A stretch of 64,000 nucleotides of DNA from Hyaloperonospora brassicae. Taxonomy: Eukaryota > Oomycota > Peronosporomycetes > Peronosporales > Peronosporaceae. Position 1 is the first letter of the stretch. Each line of letters opens with the position of its first letter. The stretch is from assembly GCA_947650285.1 (NCBI GenBank), contig CANTFL010001342.1, positions 558,001 to 622,000 of the forward strand, given 5' to 3'. A program made the position numbers and the translations under genes. Below are positions 30,101 through 42,500 of this stretch, piece by piece. The notes beneath the pieces were generated by a model. That model had not been told where the DNA came from, searched no databases, and was given only the letters and a program-made list of their open reading frames with translations.

Positions 30101-31190
30101 GGAAGATATATACCAGAAATATGCAACAAAATACATGAGCATACATCCTACTGTGTGCATGCACTAAAGCATAAATCATGATTAATCAAGTAAGGCTATA
30201 CACCGTACCGACTGCTAGCTGCACGAGTATGACACAAAGTCATCAACATAATTTATTTGTACAACCTCAATGCGATTAAAACAATTAGGTTGCAAGCCTT
30301 TTATATGCGGGTGTAGAGTAAGATAATCATTTAATATCAAAAGCAGCCGGTAGAGCTTATCGATCGGAATGCAGACCGCTATCATCACAATATCATTGGT
30401 TTGCATAGGAAAAAAAGTGAGCAATTAATATCTATCGTATTCTCGATCCTGCTCGACGGGTAGCAGATTGTAAGTGAGTGATTTTGACAGTAACTTCGAC
30501 ATTAAGTCAGTTAGTGGGTCGGTCTGATCATCCTTCATTCAATCAGACGACCTGACTATCTCATCGGAACGCGCAGCGACTCACCCGCTCACTCCATCTC
30601 CGACTGCCTGGGCCAAAGACTGACCAAACACCCGCCAGTCGGTCTGGTCGCATTCATAAATGTTCTCCACGTCCCGCAGGCCGTCCGCACGTCCTTTCGA
30701 GAAATTTATGCTTATGCCGGGATAGGTGCTTCAATTAGCGTATCATACGCCCAAAAACTGCCCCCCTTAAATTTCGGCCTTCTGACAAACGATGTAGACG
30801 TGGAATGGTGAGACTTTCTCTCACGCACCATTCCTGCCGCATATTGTGCACGAAGGACCTCATTAATAAAGTTGAACGGATACGTCGATAACTTTAGATT
30901 ATGTAACGCAGTACTTAGTTCCCGGAACTAGACGATACCAATGACATGATCCTTTTTAGGAGTTAAGACAAAAGCTGATTTAAAAGGCACCGAGTAAAAG
31001 AAACGTTTTTAAATAGTACAAAAATTATAGGGTCCGTTAGGATTGGATATTCGCTCCGTGCGCTACATGCCAACTTTGTATCATCAAGGATTGACTCCTT
31101 CGGTGTTGAAGATGAGCGAAATTTGATATTTTGGTGATTAACTACGACGTCGGATACGGCATCGGCCCCTACAGCATGACTGAATCCCAA
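27185..31190 (-). pseudogene. Decayed Ty3/gypsy pol (old copy) on the minus strand
   Basis: Fragments appear in the correct order for a minus-strand pol: chromodomain (27185-27418, RRRICNGHYQYLVKWRGY); integrase core (28789-28974, VVISVDLFLKIAHLAAIQES, against DRFSKMVHLAAVPES in the young copy); integrase zinc-finger area (28976-29158); RNase H start (29759-29995, LFRIVCEFSTF against FHVVCDASDFA); reverse transcriptase active site (30215-30424, YVDDFVSYS); and the protease-RT linker (30963-31190, SSSTPKESILDD). Stops and frameshifts separate them all. It is more diverged from the young copy than the 55532 element, and its RT motif is YVDD rather than YFDD. It is certainly non-functional. Confidence 0.7.
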
Positions 31191-32539
31191 TAAAGAAGTT
31201 CGGTTTGGCTATAAAAGATATAGTATATATGTACCAATTCGAGAAATAATCTCCGTTATTATGGCCCGTAACTCCATCTACAATTCATACAGTGTATCGC
31301 AATGATCACCTTGAAATCGACAGACGTTATATGTCTCGTGTCCACCGTCTCACGACGCTTTCTTCTGTTCGAGAGACTCCAAACTCATAATTGCATGACA
31401 AGGGGTCATTGGTGGATTTACCAACCTAAAAAATTCCTCTATACCAGAGCTGAAGCCACAATCGATATCTAGTACCGGTTGAAGTAACTCATACTCGTTA
31501 TTTTGGAAGTATAGTTGTCATTGTGGACACTTCCTTCCAGATCGACGTCCCAGATGCCAGGTTGGTAGTTATATTGGGTGACTTGTGTATTACACCAAGT
31601 TCTGGATTCTTTCTAGTCGTTGAGAGCAGGATAAAGCACAATATCACATCTGGATTGATTAAGCCGCTGACGGAGCCTCTGGCGGGGGGCCGAAACGCAT
31701 CTGGCGCGCGTTTTTTTATAGAATTATTGACCCATATTTTTTATGCACATTCCTCAGAGAATTCCATGTCACTACACGCACATCATGTGGGAATAGTTTA
31801 AAATACCTTGGCATATTGGCAACAATATATTTACTGACATACAATGATTTACTGTCACATCGAACATCATGTAGTGAATATATACGTGCCATTTACGCAC
31901 ATCATCTGATCTCGGATCAGGAAGTCTTAGCCCGAGGCCATCAATAATCTAAGCGTTTGCAACTTGTGATCGCAATGAGTCTCAACTAACAGGGTCCGTG
32001 GAGTGTCACTATCAGTTCTTGAGCTTTGCTATAGATGTATGTTTTTGACATGAATGAAGTAAGTTATCTATAACAATACAATGCGGAGCCCACTGATCAG
32101 TATAAGCGGTGGCTTGTACTATATAACCTTTTAGCGGAGGTAGTTTCATGACTCTCTATCGATCCTTTAGGAACGGTGTGCGTGATGTCCAATGTCTTGG
32201 ATCTCAACATAATCCATGGGGCGTGGCCGCAAGCTAAGTAATGTCAAAATGAGATCATATCTCGTGAACAAGACGAATACAAATTATTATTATACGCTAC
32301 ATAAGTCTGTGGTGAAGTGACCAAGGAGATTCGCTATTCGAAAACGGATCACGCTCCAGTTATATTACCAAATTAGCAACGTTTGGCCGCGCAGGTCCCA
32401 CACCTGGATAGAATACGTTCACTAAAATGTTAGACAGAACCGAATAATAGGTCAAAAAGAGTGGGACTTGCGACATCAGATTAAAGTATGACGGACGTAG
32501 CGCACAAGACGATAAGACTCGATTGCTGTAGAGGGGACG
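31191..32539. other. AT-rich region, probably decayed element 5' part
   Basis: By position it should correspond to the protease and gag of the decayed minus-strand copy, but I cannot recognise a conserved motif. Confidence 0.35.
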
Positions 32540-32800
32540 ATTACGATGGCGGTTGAGAGCGATCGCGATCCGAGACGTGTATACCACACCATAGGATCCG
32601 CGATTACGAAGGCGATCGAGATCGTGATCGGCGATCAGGTACGTGATCGCAAAAAGGTTGGTGTGGATCAAAACAAGCGGTCACGACCAGAGAGATGTGT
32701 GCCGCACCAGGTGATACGCGACCACCAAAGCGATCGCGATCGAGGATGTGATCGTGATGAGGATTAACGATCAGGTACGTGATCGCGATCAAGCTATTGT
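32540..32800. repeat. GATC/CGATCG-rich tandem repeat, ~136-bp period
   Basis: An 18-bp string (GATCAGGTACGTGATCGC) occurs at 32633-32650 and again at 32769-32786. The flanking sequences (ACCACACC/GCCGCACC and GCGATCGAGATCGTGATC-like blocks) are also similar, giving two diverged units. The unit is packed with GATC and CGATCG palindromes and is much GC-richer than its surroundings. Confidence 0.7.
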
Positions 32801-35800
32801 GGACAACACGACACGAAATACAAGTAGAAAGAAGACTGCGATCGGAAAGTATATATAGTGTGTGCCACGCAAGTACAAAATTGCTACGTTATGGAGGAAT
32901 ACACGTGGCATGCGGTGCCTACAGTATGAAGATAGGGATATGGTTGTTAGGTATGATTGATCAACATCAAACAGAGTTCAATTTTGCTTATAAGGACACG
33001 CGTCGTCTCTTCCGGGCTGGATTGTTTAACCACACGACGTCACAGAATACGATACACATGCTTAAGGGTCTCACCTCGATATGTGTAGCCAGATGCATTC
33101 GAGGACTCTCACCACCTACAACTGCGATCGGACGCAGGAAACCCTTTGTGGTTCAAGACTCAATATCGCGAGGCGGCTCAAGTGTTCAAAAGGCTCGCAA
33201 ATCAAGGTCTAAATTTTGAATAAGATGATCTGTTACAGATCAGGGTGACTCATACCGAGCACCCAACTAATATATAAGTGATCCCGTGAAGAATTCAACG
33301 AGATCACACCAACCCCGATCGCGTTGTGAAGAATTCCACACCGAGATCGAACCTCGACCTCATCGCAAACACGGTCGGATTTTTCATTAACACGAGTCCA
33401 TCTTAAAGAGTGCCATTCGCCCCACAGACGGGTACGAAAGGTGTGGAAGGCTATCAAGAACAAGGAATCGGAGTGGCCCCTATATTAGTCGATCGTCCGG
33501 GCGCCAGTGGAGAGTTAAAATCGACTCCTCAAAAGTGCGATCATAACTCCATTACAAGTCCAAGAATTTCACGTCGAGTGATACTAAACCTGTGGAACAA
33601 TGGTACGTATTCGATTACCATATCAGAAGTGACATTGTCATCTTAAGCATCCACTCATTCAGAATGATGCTGTCTGGTTTTCAGAGGACACGTCGAGCAT
33701 TATTTCCAGATGTTTTAATAACGATCGAAAAGCGTCTATAAATTACAATATTTGTTTATATTCATTGTACGACAAGCAAGCCTAGTTTGCCCACAATTTA
33801 TGTGATAGCGGGCCTTAAGCTCTAACGTGATAAGGCGTGATCACCTTTGCATAGTTGAGACATAAAAACCTAGTTCTATCCCATAACGTCATCTCGCGCC
33901 TATTGATAGTTGGCATTTTCCCGCGCCGTGTCGCATTTTGTTTCTAGCATGGTTTTTGGATGATACGTTTCCGAAGATGTTTAAGCAACGGCCAACTGGG
34001 GCGCAAAGGCTCTATTTTTTTTACAATAATAATAATAATAATATTAATAATAACAATAATTTAGATAATAAACACCAATAATAACACCAATAATAATACC
34101 AATATTAATGATAATATTGCACTCGGATTATTACGCAGCAACGAAATTTGACACGTGCACAAACCAGTTTCAATTATACGTTCACCTTCATCATGGCTAA
34201 GATCAATCGATTTCGACAGATAAGAAAAAGATGTAGTCATGGGCTTTGAATTATATATTTCCATCCATTGCTAGCTGGCTTAGTGTAAATATCAGTAATA
34301 AGTGATCGCTCCACCGCTTCCTAACAAGTAAAGTCGTATTTTCGAATCATTTCATCAGCAAAAACAAATACAGTATTTAAAAAAAACACGGTCTCATGGT
34401 CCACGTTAATATAACTTTATTTTGTGTTGCAGTTGCTAAATTTCTATGCCTCAAACGAACCTTGTTTATGTATTTTAAACTAGCGTATAAAAGTGAAACG
34501 TGAATGTGCGTGCGATATACCTGGTCAGTCTATCAAATTCCGCGCGAAAATCGTAAGAATAGAGATCTATGTAAGGTAGATGCAGCGTCGACTGACGTGC
34601 CGAACGTAATTGTCCGTTCAGTAGCTATTCCGCCGATCAATCAGACGTATAGCGACTTGATCTAGAGGATAGGTCGCTCTCTCTCCTAACCTTTGAAAAA
34701 TATAAAGATCATTTTGATTGGACGAAGTTCAGGCTCATAGTCTGGTTTAGATACGAAGCGTGATAGCACAGTTGACTTCATCTAATGTGGGCCTGCTACA
34801 CCATGGTTGACTTGTTTTGCAAACAGCCATCGAGAAGTCTGCTCTACACGATTGGTATATTACTAACATGAGTGCACGCTACTTTTTTTCAACGTCTCAT
34901 TTAGCACCAAAAACGTGACCTATTGGAGCATACAGGGAAAAGTGACCTTTTACATCGAAACAGAGGATTAGTCTGTACAGATCAGGCGTGGATTGACTGC
35001 TAGTCCTACCAATTTTAGTGCATCTATACCATCTTCATGCCATAAAAAGACTTATATCGAACGGGTTCGATTCGTTCCTTTTCAACAATATTTAAGATTC
35101 AGAGAGTCTACAAGTTTGCTATCAATCACTCAAACGATCAGCTAGCTCATTGGACAACAATATCGAGAGTCCACGAGTCAAAATAGCTTTAAGTCCTATT
35201 TTAAGTGACTTATTCGTAGAGTCGACCGCACAAAGTGTTTAGGGCTATACAATGTAAGGCAGATGTATATCTTTCATGATGTTAGTAGCATGAGTCAGAT
35301 AATAATTACTTATACATCAAGCGCAAGGCGATATGTTTATCATATAGAGCTTTGTGAGAAAATTCCGGTTATAAACCTATTTGTAAGGCGGTTTATCGTC
35401 CCAGATATAACTTTGAATCTTATCTCTTATGTGGCTGTAGCGCATGTGCCCCAAGTATTGAAGCGTGCCTAGAACTGCAAAATTTATATATTAGTAATAC
35501 AACACGAGATACACTGACCCATACAGTAGGGTTAAATCCACAAAGTGTACCCCCAGAAAAGCGACGACTATGTCATTTATTGCTTGTTCCTATCAACCTC
35601 AGAATGTTGCTACGCATGTGTACACATTAACAAAACATAAAGTTTCTTTTTTAGATCGACATCAGTTCGTCAATAATTGACACAATGTATATTTTATTAT
35701 AGTTTATGTACATGTTTTCAGAGTTCAAGTAAAACAAATATGACAGGTTTTCAACACAGTTTTTTTTACATTTATTATGATTTTTCGGTCAGCCAGAAAT

Positions 35801-36480
35801 GTATATATAATACTACCTGCATTCGGGTAAGTCTAATGTTTTATCATAAATGAAAACTGTATTTAATGACTGCTGTGGTTCTTTTGGACGGTTTAGACCT
35901 GTTGACGTAATCGGTATTCTCAGGATTGATTTTCGGATTCGATAATAACATATCTTGCCATAAATGTAGAATGCATGTATGACCTAACAAGGACGCGTTC
36001 GATGAAAACATCTGACCGTAGTAGAACGTAAATGGAATGAGATTGATGCCTTGATGGACTGCAGAGACAACAATTATGCACGTAACATCACGATCAAGAG
36101 ACACGATCGAAATAAATTTGTGCTCAATTGTTGTTGTTTTACTTAAAAAAGACTGAAAAAGGTGGGATTATAATCGGTGATCTATTGGAAAATTTTTATA
36201 GTTCTTTGTCGCGTATTATCGCAATATATCTGTCAATCCTCGATAGAAGCTAACGTGTCAATTGTGAAGCGCCGTATGTTATTCTTAAGCATATGTTGAT
36301 CTTCATTTAATAAGAAGGCATAGGGGCGGGGTTGTATAGGTCGTACACATGCTTGCCATAAGTTCTATAGTTATTCGAAGTATAACACGAAATTGAAGCG
36401 TCTGTATGGCGACTAACAAGAACTTAATGTGCATTAAACGAAACAAAATATTTTTTATTACATTCGATTAAATTAGTTTG
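32801..36480. other. AT-rich region, no supported gene
   Basis: An open frame of 146 codons at 32779-33219 (plus) follows the GATC repeat but shows no domain I know. The rest is frame-poor. An AAT microsatellite lies at 34024-34110. Confidence 0.45.
34024..34110. repeat. AAT-type microsatellite, imperfect
   Basis: AAT/ATA units run almost unbroken from 34024 to ~34060 and recur as CCAATAATAA blocks to ~34110. Confidence 0.85.
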
Positions 36481-36919
36481 TGTAGCGGGGCAATGGTATC
36501 AAGGCACTGAATTAAGTGCGGAGCAAGCATTCACACCCAACGGTATCCTTTAAAGCTCTGCTCGTTAACGTATAGGGTAAGCTAGAGAAAGACTCAAGAT
36601 TAAAGAGATAAGCTTACTTGATGAATATTAAAATTCATTTCAAATGTTATTAGGGTTGAAAGGATGCCTTTTCAATTCGTCCTGTATTGACTAAATTGAA
36701 TTTTAATATGTATTTTCACGTTCGCTCACGACTCAATGCGCGCATCTAGCAAAAACGATGGGTTCTTATAATTGCCAACATTAAGAATTAAGTGAATCGA
36801 TTATTTACAACAGTAATATTACTGACATTAGTGAGACAGAATGAAATTATCTATCCAACATATTTGATTTTTATCTTTTTACACAAATGATGATATCATG
36901 TTACAACCTCACCGTTACG
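36481..36919 (-). mobile_element. Degenerate LTR, same family, orientation of the young element
   Basis: It begins TGTAGCGGGGCAATG and ends GATATCATGTTACAACC followed by CTCACCGTTACG, matching the two ends of the young LTR in the same reading direction. Middle landmarks (CAATGCGCGC, a GATGGGTTCTTATAAT block) are recognisable. Too diverged to date. Confidence 0.65.
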
Positions 36920-39551
36920 TTCTTCTACTTTACATAAAAGGCGAGATAAATCTTTACTCATGCTCTTATCCTTAGATACAAAGCGCTTCACGCGCAACTT
37001 TCACAGAGATATTGCTCATGACCATAACCGTGTCTGTGTTCGACATTTGACGTTTGACAATGTACAACTAGTCAATCCGTTATCAAATTATGACAGAAAG
37101 ACTAATTAGTCAACGATAAGCCGTGTACCAGTAGATGTAGTACATATCATTATATTTGTTGACAAATGACTGATACATTACAATTTTAATAGTAACATAC
37201 GTTTTTACAGAATGCGAACCAAATATCATACTATCTAGCCTACATATCGGACCATGTATCGGATATCCATTATCCTTATATCACCCGATTACCGCCGTAT
37301 GATCCCGCAACATGTGCCTTTTTGATCTTTTTACATAGGGTCTTACTCATCTTTAAGTCATACAAAAATGAACAATTTATCCTTATGTAAATTACATTTC
37401 ATAAGCCTATATTTCGATGTTTGCGTAAGTTACACTTCAACAATTTGTATTTAAAAAAATGGTTAGTGGTTCATCATTATTCAGCATTATTAGAATGTCA
37501 GCAGTTTTTTGCTTTGTTAATCTTATAGTACTCACTTGAATTCGCTGAATTTGTTCTTGAACGATATGTCAGCTTAAATCAAATTGAAATCTTTTCCTTT
37601 ATTATATGGGTTTTTCGCTTTTTAAATTAAAACTATAATATAATCTTGAGTCGCATAACTAATATAATATTTGATACAGCCTCTTGATAAATGGCTTCAC
37701 ATCCGTTTCCTCCATCATACCCGTACATGCGGATATATTTTTAAATTCCTAGTTTTCCTCTGTCGTTGATAGATAAATACTTTTAATACATTAGAGCCCT
37801 GTATACTGCGCTTCCTACTTATCGAAACCAAATCAATGGGTGTTTTCGCGATTGTCATGATTAATGACCCAATGAATGTCGGAAATCCCGATAAAACACA
37901 ATTTCTACGGCTTAATAATGACAAAATTGCATCATAAGACTGTGGTTAATGATATCTTGATTTGTTGGGGTGACCAAACAACGCATGCCACCTATATCAA
38001 ATTCGATATAATTTCTTGCCAGTTCTAAACAAATTGGATCCAGTCATTCGAATATATACATCGAATCGAATCTAGTGCACCTGCAAAGATGCATAAGCAT
38101 TGCTTTTTGCTTCAATATTATCGGACGTGGTGTCTATATCATCGTAATAGGAGCTGGTCGCTGTTAAATTCTTGTTTCGACAGAGTATCCGACGGCGTCA
38201 ACAAAAATTGTATGGTTTTCCACTACATACGTCCTTGGATTTGTCGGATTGTTGTATTGATAATATATTATCGTCCATCTGTAATTAAAGTATTACTTTT
38301 TTATAAAGTTAACTGTGCTATCCAAAAACCTATAGGGGTGGTTCCCTATGGTAGTGGTGCAGTAGGCTGATCTTAAAGATGATGGCTGGTAATCTAATCC
38401 CCTCAATTTGCTTATAAAAATCCGTGAGGGTGACAATCGCAGTATGATTCATACAGTAGCTGAAAAAACTGCCACTGCCTTAAAATACACATGGTTGAAT
38501 TATACAGGATATAGTGGGTTGTTTGCGTACACGAATATACCTCACCAAATCAACCAGCTAAATTGATGACCTCTATCCTCTAATCCCTTCTGTTTATTTA
38601 GCTACTAAAGATACGTCCTTTTGATCTCATTATCAGTTGCGAATCATTTGTCATCACCGTGGACAACCAATGATATAATACCTCCATAATCCATCATATT
38701 ATAGTACACACAAATTGATAGAGCAGCGCTGTTATTTATGTTTAAACACCAAATTGTCGAGCTCCTTATCCCCGACCTGCCTGATTGTAAAGGGTTGTCC
38801 AAGGCTAATAGCACCATGTACAAAGTGTTTGGACTTCCACAGCCAAATTTGACCAAGTTAAACACCTGTTGCGAAAGCTTTAAATTGACATGAGGATACG
38901 CCAAATTAAATTCCGCACCGTACAACTAAAGTTCAAGCACGGATGCTAGTTTAATGTTTATTCTGATGGGACCGCACGAACAACTGATATCAATGACTTG
39001 TACTGAAAGCCAGGCGCTACCAATCTTTGTGTGCCGCAAGCCGAGCTATAAATATGATAACATACCCATAATGATTCGTTATATTAGATTAGACAAATTA
39101 TCTTTATACTAAATATACACGTGCAAGAACTTACTATGGTTGACTATTTACCAAAGATGCTTAGCGTGTAGCGGATTAAACAATTCTTATAGTTTTTGAA
39201 TTTAAACGGTTAAGTATTCATGTCTCGTACTTCAAAAGCATTTTATGAAAACGCGCTACCACTAAATTAGGCAATTTGTCGCTAGTGTCGATTTTAAATG
39301 TATTACCGGCAAAAAAGTCATCGTATCTAGAAAGATATCGTTTCTTTAAGATCATTCTTGAATACGCACATTTTACCATAATTTATACGGTCTTAGCTTC
39401 GAGTAATGCGCAGGTGAGATTTCGTTTGATTACAGTCACTTCTGCTACATTCCAACCATTTCATCTTTTTATTCAGTATCTTACCGATATATTTCGCACC
39501 AATTGTCAGTGTCGAAATCGTTATTTCTAGCACATTCACCGTCTTGAGATC

Positions 39552-39589
<38 letters not shown>

Positions 39590-42500
39590 AATGTCAAAAG
39601 CTGCATTCGACTCATCAAATATATTAGAACATTAAACCTTCGCAATTTGATTCGCTTGTGCGCGCAGAACATAAGCTCTGACTGTGAGACGTCTAAGTTG
39701 ATTTTGCTTCACATCTATCCTTTCATCGATGCTTAACTTGCTACATTTATATCACAATTAAGATTCTTAACTACATTCTTTACTGCTGATGAAGTTATGC
39801 AATTATCGTCGACATCATATGTCGCATGAGATTTTGCGTCGACAAAGACAGTAGCAGAGAGACTTGTACAAGAGTTATGCTTGCTTTTTTGTAGAACCTG
39901 TGTCTTATGACGGTTCCTGAAGTGTGGATTTACTTCAATAATCTTGATTCTTTTAAACTCGTGCAGAATCAAGAATAGTGAGGTAAATACACCGTTTATG
40001 AAGGTCTATTGACTGCATATTGTCGAGTTGTTAAAACATTATCGCCTATACTCAGGTCATGTACTGTTTATAAATTATCCGTTGTAAAGTAATTTTGTAA
40101 TTGATAAAGTCTTTATCATGTATGTCAACTTTTTGAACAATTTCTAATCAAATTGCTGCTTACTTGTTTTCGTCGTGCCTCTCGTAATATGGTCAGTAAT
40201 TTATGATCGACGCGTTATAAGTATGGTGAATACATACAACGAGCCACACAATTTGTGCAAAATAATGTCTACCTCCTTGGCGAAGATTTGTTTGTTATCT
40301 ATCAGCATATGTAAGTATACACATATACATGATAGCGTTTAATACCCTACTGTTTGCATCATAGTATCGACATAGTCTCAAGAGTCCGAAATTGTCGCAT
40401 TACAGAATTTATAGAGAATCGGTAGGTTCTATTTTTTAACTTACTGCTTTCTTTTGCGTTCCGCGCATCCAGATGCTTATTAAACAATTGCCGCCTCGAT
40501 AAGTCAATATATAAATAATAAAGGTAAAGTAGTCTTCCCATGTTAATATCGACTTACGGTACATGATCTATCTGAATTCACAACCAGTATGGCGATCAGA
40601 TCACTCGCCGTAATTACTAACGAGGCATTTCTCAGTCTGTCTATTCTTGTAGTAAATGATGTGCCACGTCAAGCACCGCAAATATGCGTTTATTTTACCT
40701 TAATTCCTTGTATGATGCCATTGCCTCGTATTGATAGTATGAAGTCCGTGTACACCGTTTCTTGTTAAAAAAACTTTTATATGCTATTTTTCTTGTTAGT
40801 ATGATAGGGCATTATATAAACGATGTTAAGACTCTCAAATCTACATTTGACGCGTTTAGTATATAATCAAATCTACCATCTCCTAATCAACCATCGTCTT
40901 AAGGTTATAAGCCCATACGTGTTTGGAAGATCGTGGCGTACGTTATAAGAGGCCGATTTATAGGCAGCTGCAAGCTTAAATTGCAGCTTATATCAGGTTT
41001 CATTATCAGGTCACTTTTTTAGTGGTGTGGGGAATCGTCTCTCACATACCAACCCACTTGTAACAATCTTATATTTTACACGACCTTACAAGACCATTCT
41101 TGCTCCTAGTAAAATCTATGCATGTAATTTGATCAGTTATAACACATTGTTCGTTGCACTGCTTACATACCTGTGCATAGTTTGCACTATGAACGTGTTG
41201 TAGATCTTTCAGCCTACATGTTTTGTCGTGGCCGTCAAAAATGGGTATACCATATTGATTCGTGCCTTCCCCAGGGCGTCGGTAAAATGCGTTGCCAACA
41301 AATGGATAAAAATAAATTATAAAATGCGTTGTAAACAAAAAAATGAGCATATTTATTATCGCTGTAAACATTTGCTCTGGTGTCAAAGAACCACAATCGA
41401 TCAGAAGGACGAACGGTCGGTTGATCTTGAACGTCTTAATTTAAAAAAAACCATTGTAAAGGTCCTACTGGTCAACAGTTCATTACTCCAATATCTTATA
41501 TATACCTATTGCTTTGATTAAAGCAATGAAAGCATTGCTTTGCAACCCATATAAGCTTTCATATTAATATTGGCTTCACGACAGTATGCTAGACTTAAGA
41601 ATTGTCAGCTTTTCGATCCTTTCTTGACACAAAATTCGATCAGCCATAGCATTGGTGCTTCGCGAACTTGGATATAACATAAACTAGTCTTCTTGTCTAA
41701 ACTATGGAGATTTCATGTAATATTATGTCCCGACCGATTAAAAGTCAACCACATCTTTACATCTAATTTTACGACCTATATACTTTCCAACGTCTCCGCT
41801 TTGATCATCCCCAGGACTCGGGAACGCTAGTTTATATTTGTGAGTTTTAATAAAGTAGTAAACCTGCTCGGCGATGTAATTCTCACCCCGCGTGATCGTT
41901 TCACTCTTTCAGTACTTATTCGCTCTATATTCAGCGTGCCGTCAACCATGTATCGGATCCTGTCTACTCAAAGTTTAGTACCGATATGATTTTAAAGATT
42001 TCGCTGATTTGAAATTATACGTAGAAGACGATCTTGAGTCTCAAGCCCAGTCTAATATTATATTATCTAAAACTCATCCGTAAGTTTTCGCATGTTTTGC
42101 TCTTGGTATAATTTTTTACTGGATTCCAAATTATCGATGGATTATTGCAATTGTACGATTTAAAAATTACCATTTGATAAAGACGTGCCCACAATCCCTT
42201 AATCTATGTCTCCATGTATATATTGTTTTGAACTTCTTCTATACTTTACTAAATCGTAGCAATACTTTGGACATTACGCCATTTAGCCGTACTCTTTAAA
42301 AGCTTCATCATCATCCACTTGCATTATATAAAACTTTTTTGTCCCGGTCATATGATATTACATCTATCGTCCGGTGAGTCTATCTGTATTGGTCATTAAC
42401 GACTTATAGACCTGTCTGTGAGTATATATAGATTGATCTTTTGATCTTCAACACTACAAATGAAGTGGAGCCAAATAATCATTTGTGCTTAGATTCTGTT

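Noticed and set aside
32779..33219. A 146-codon plus frame after the GATC repeat
   Set aside because: Low compositional support, no domain, and it lies in decayed AT-rich sequence.
35060..35090. GGTTCGATTC resembling a tRNA T-arm
   Set aside because: There is no matching acceptor stem or A box at the right distance.
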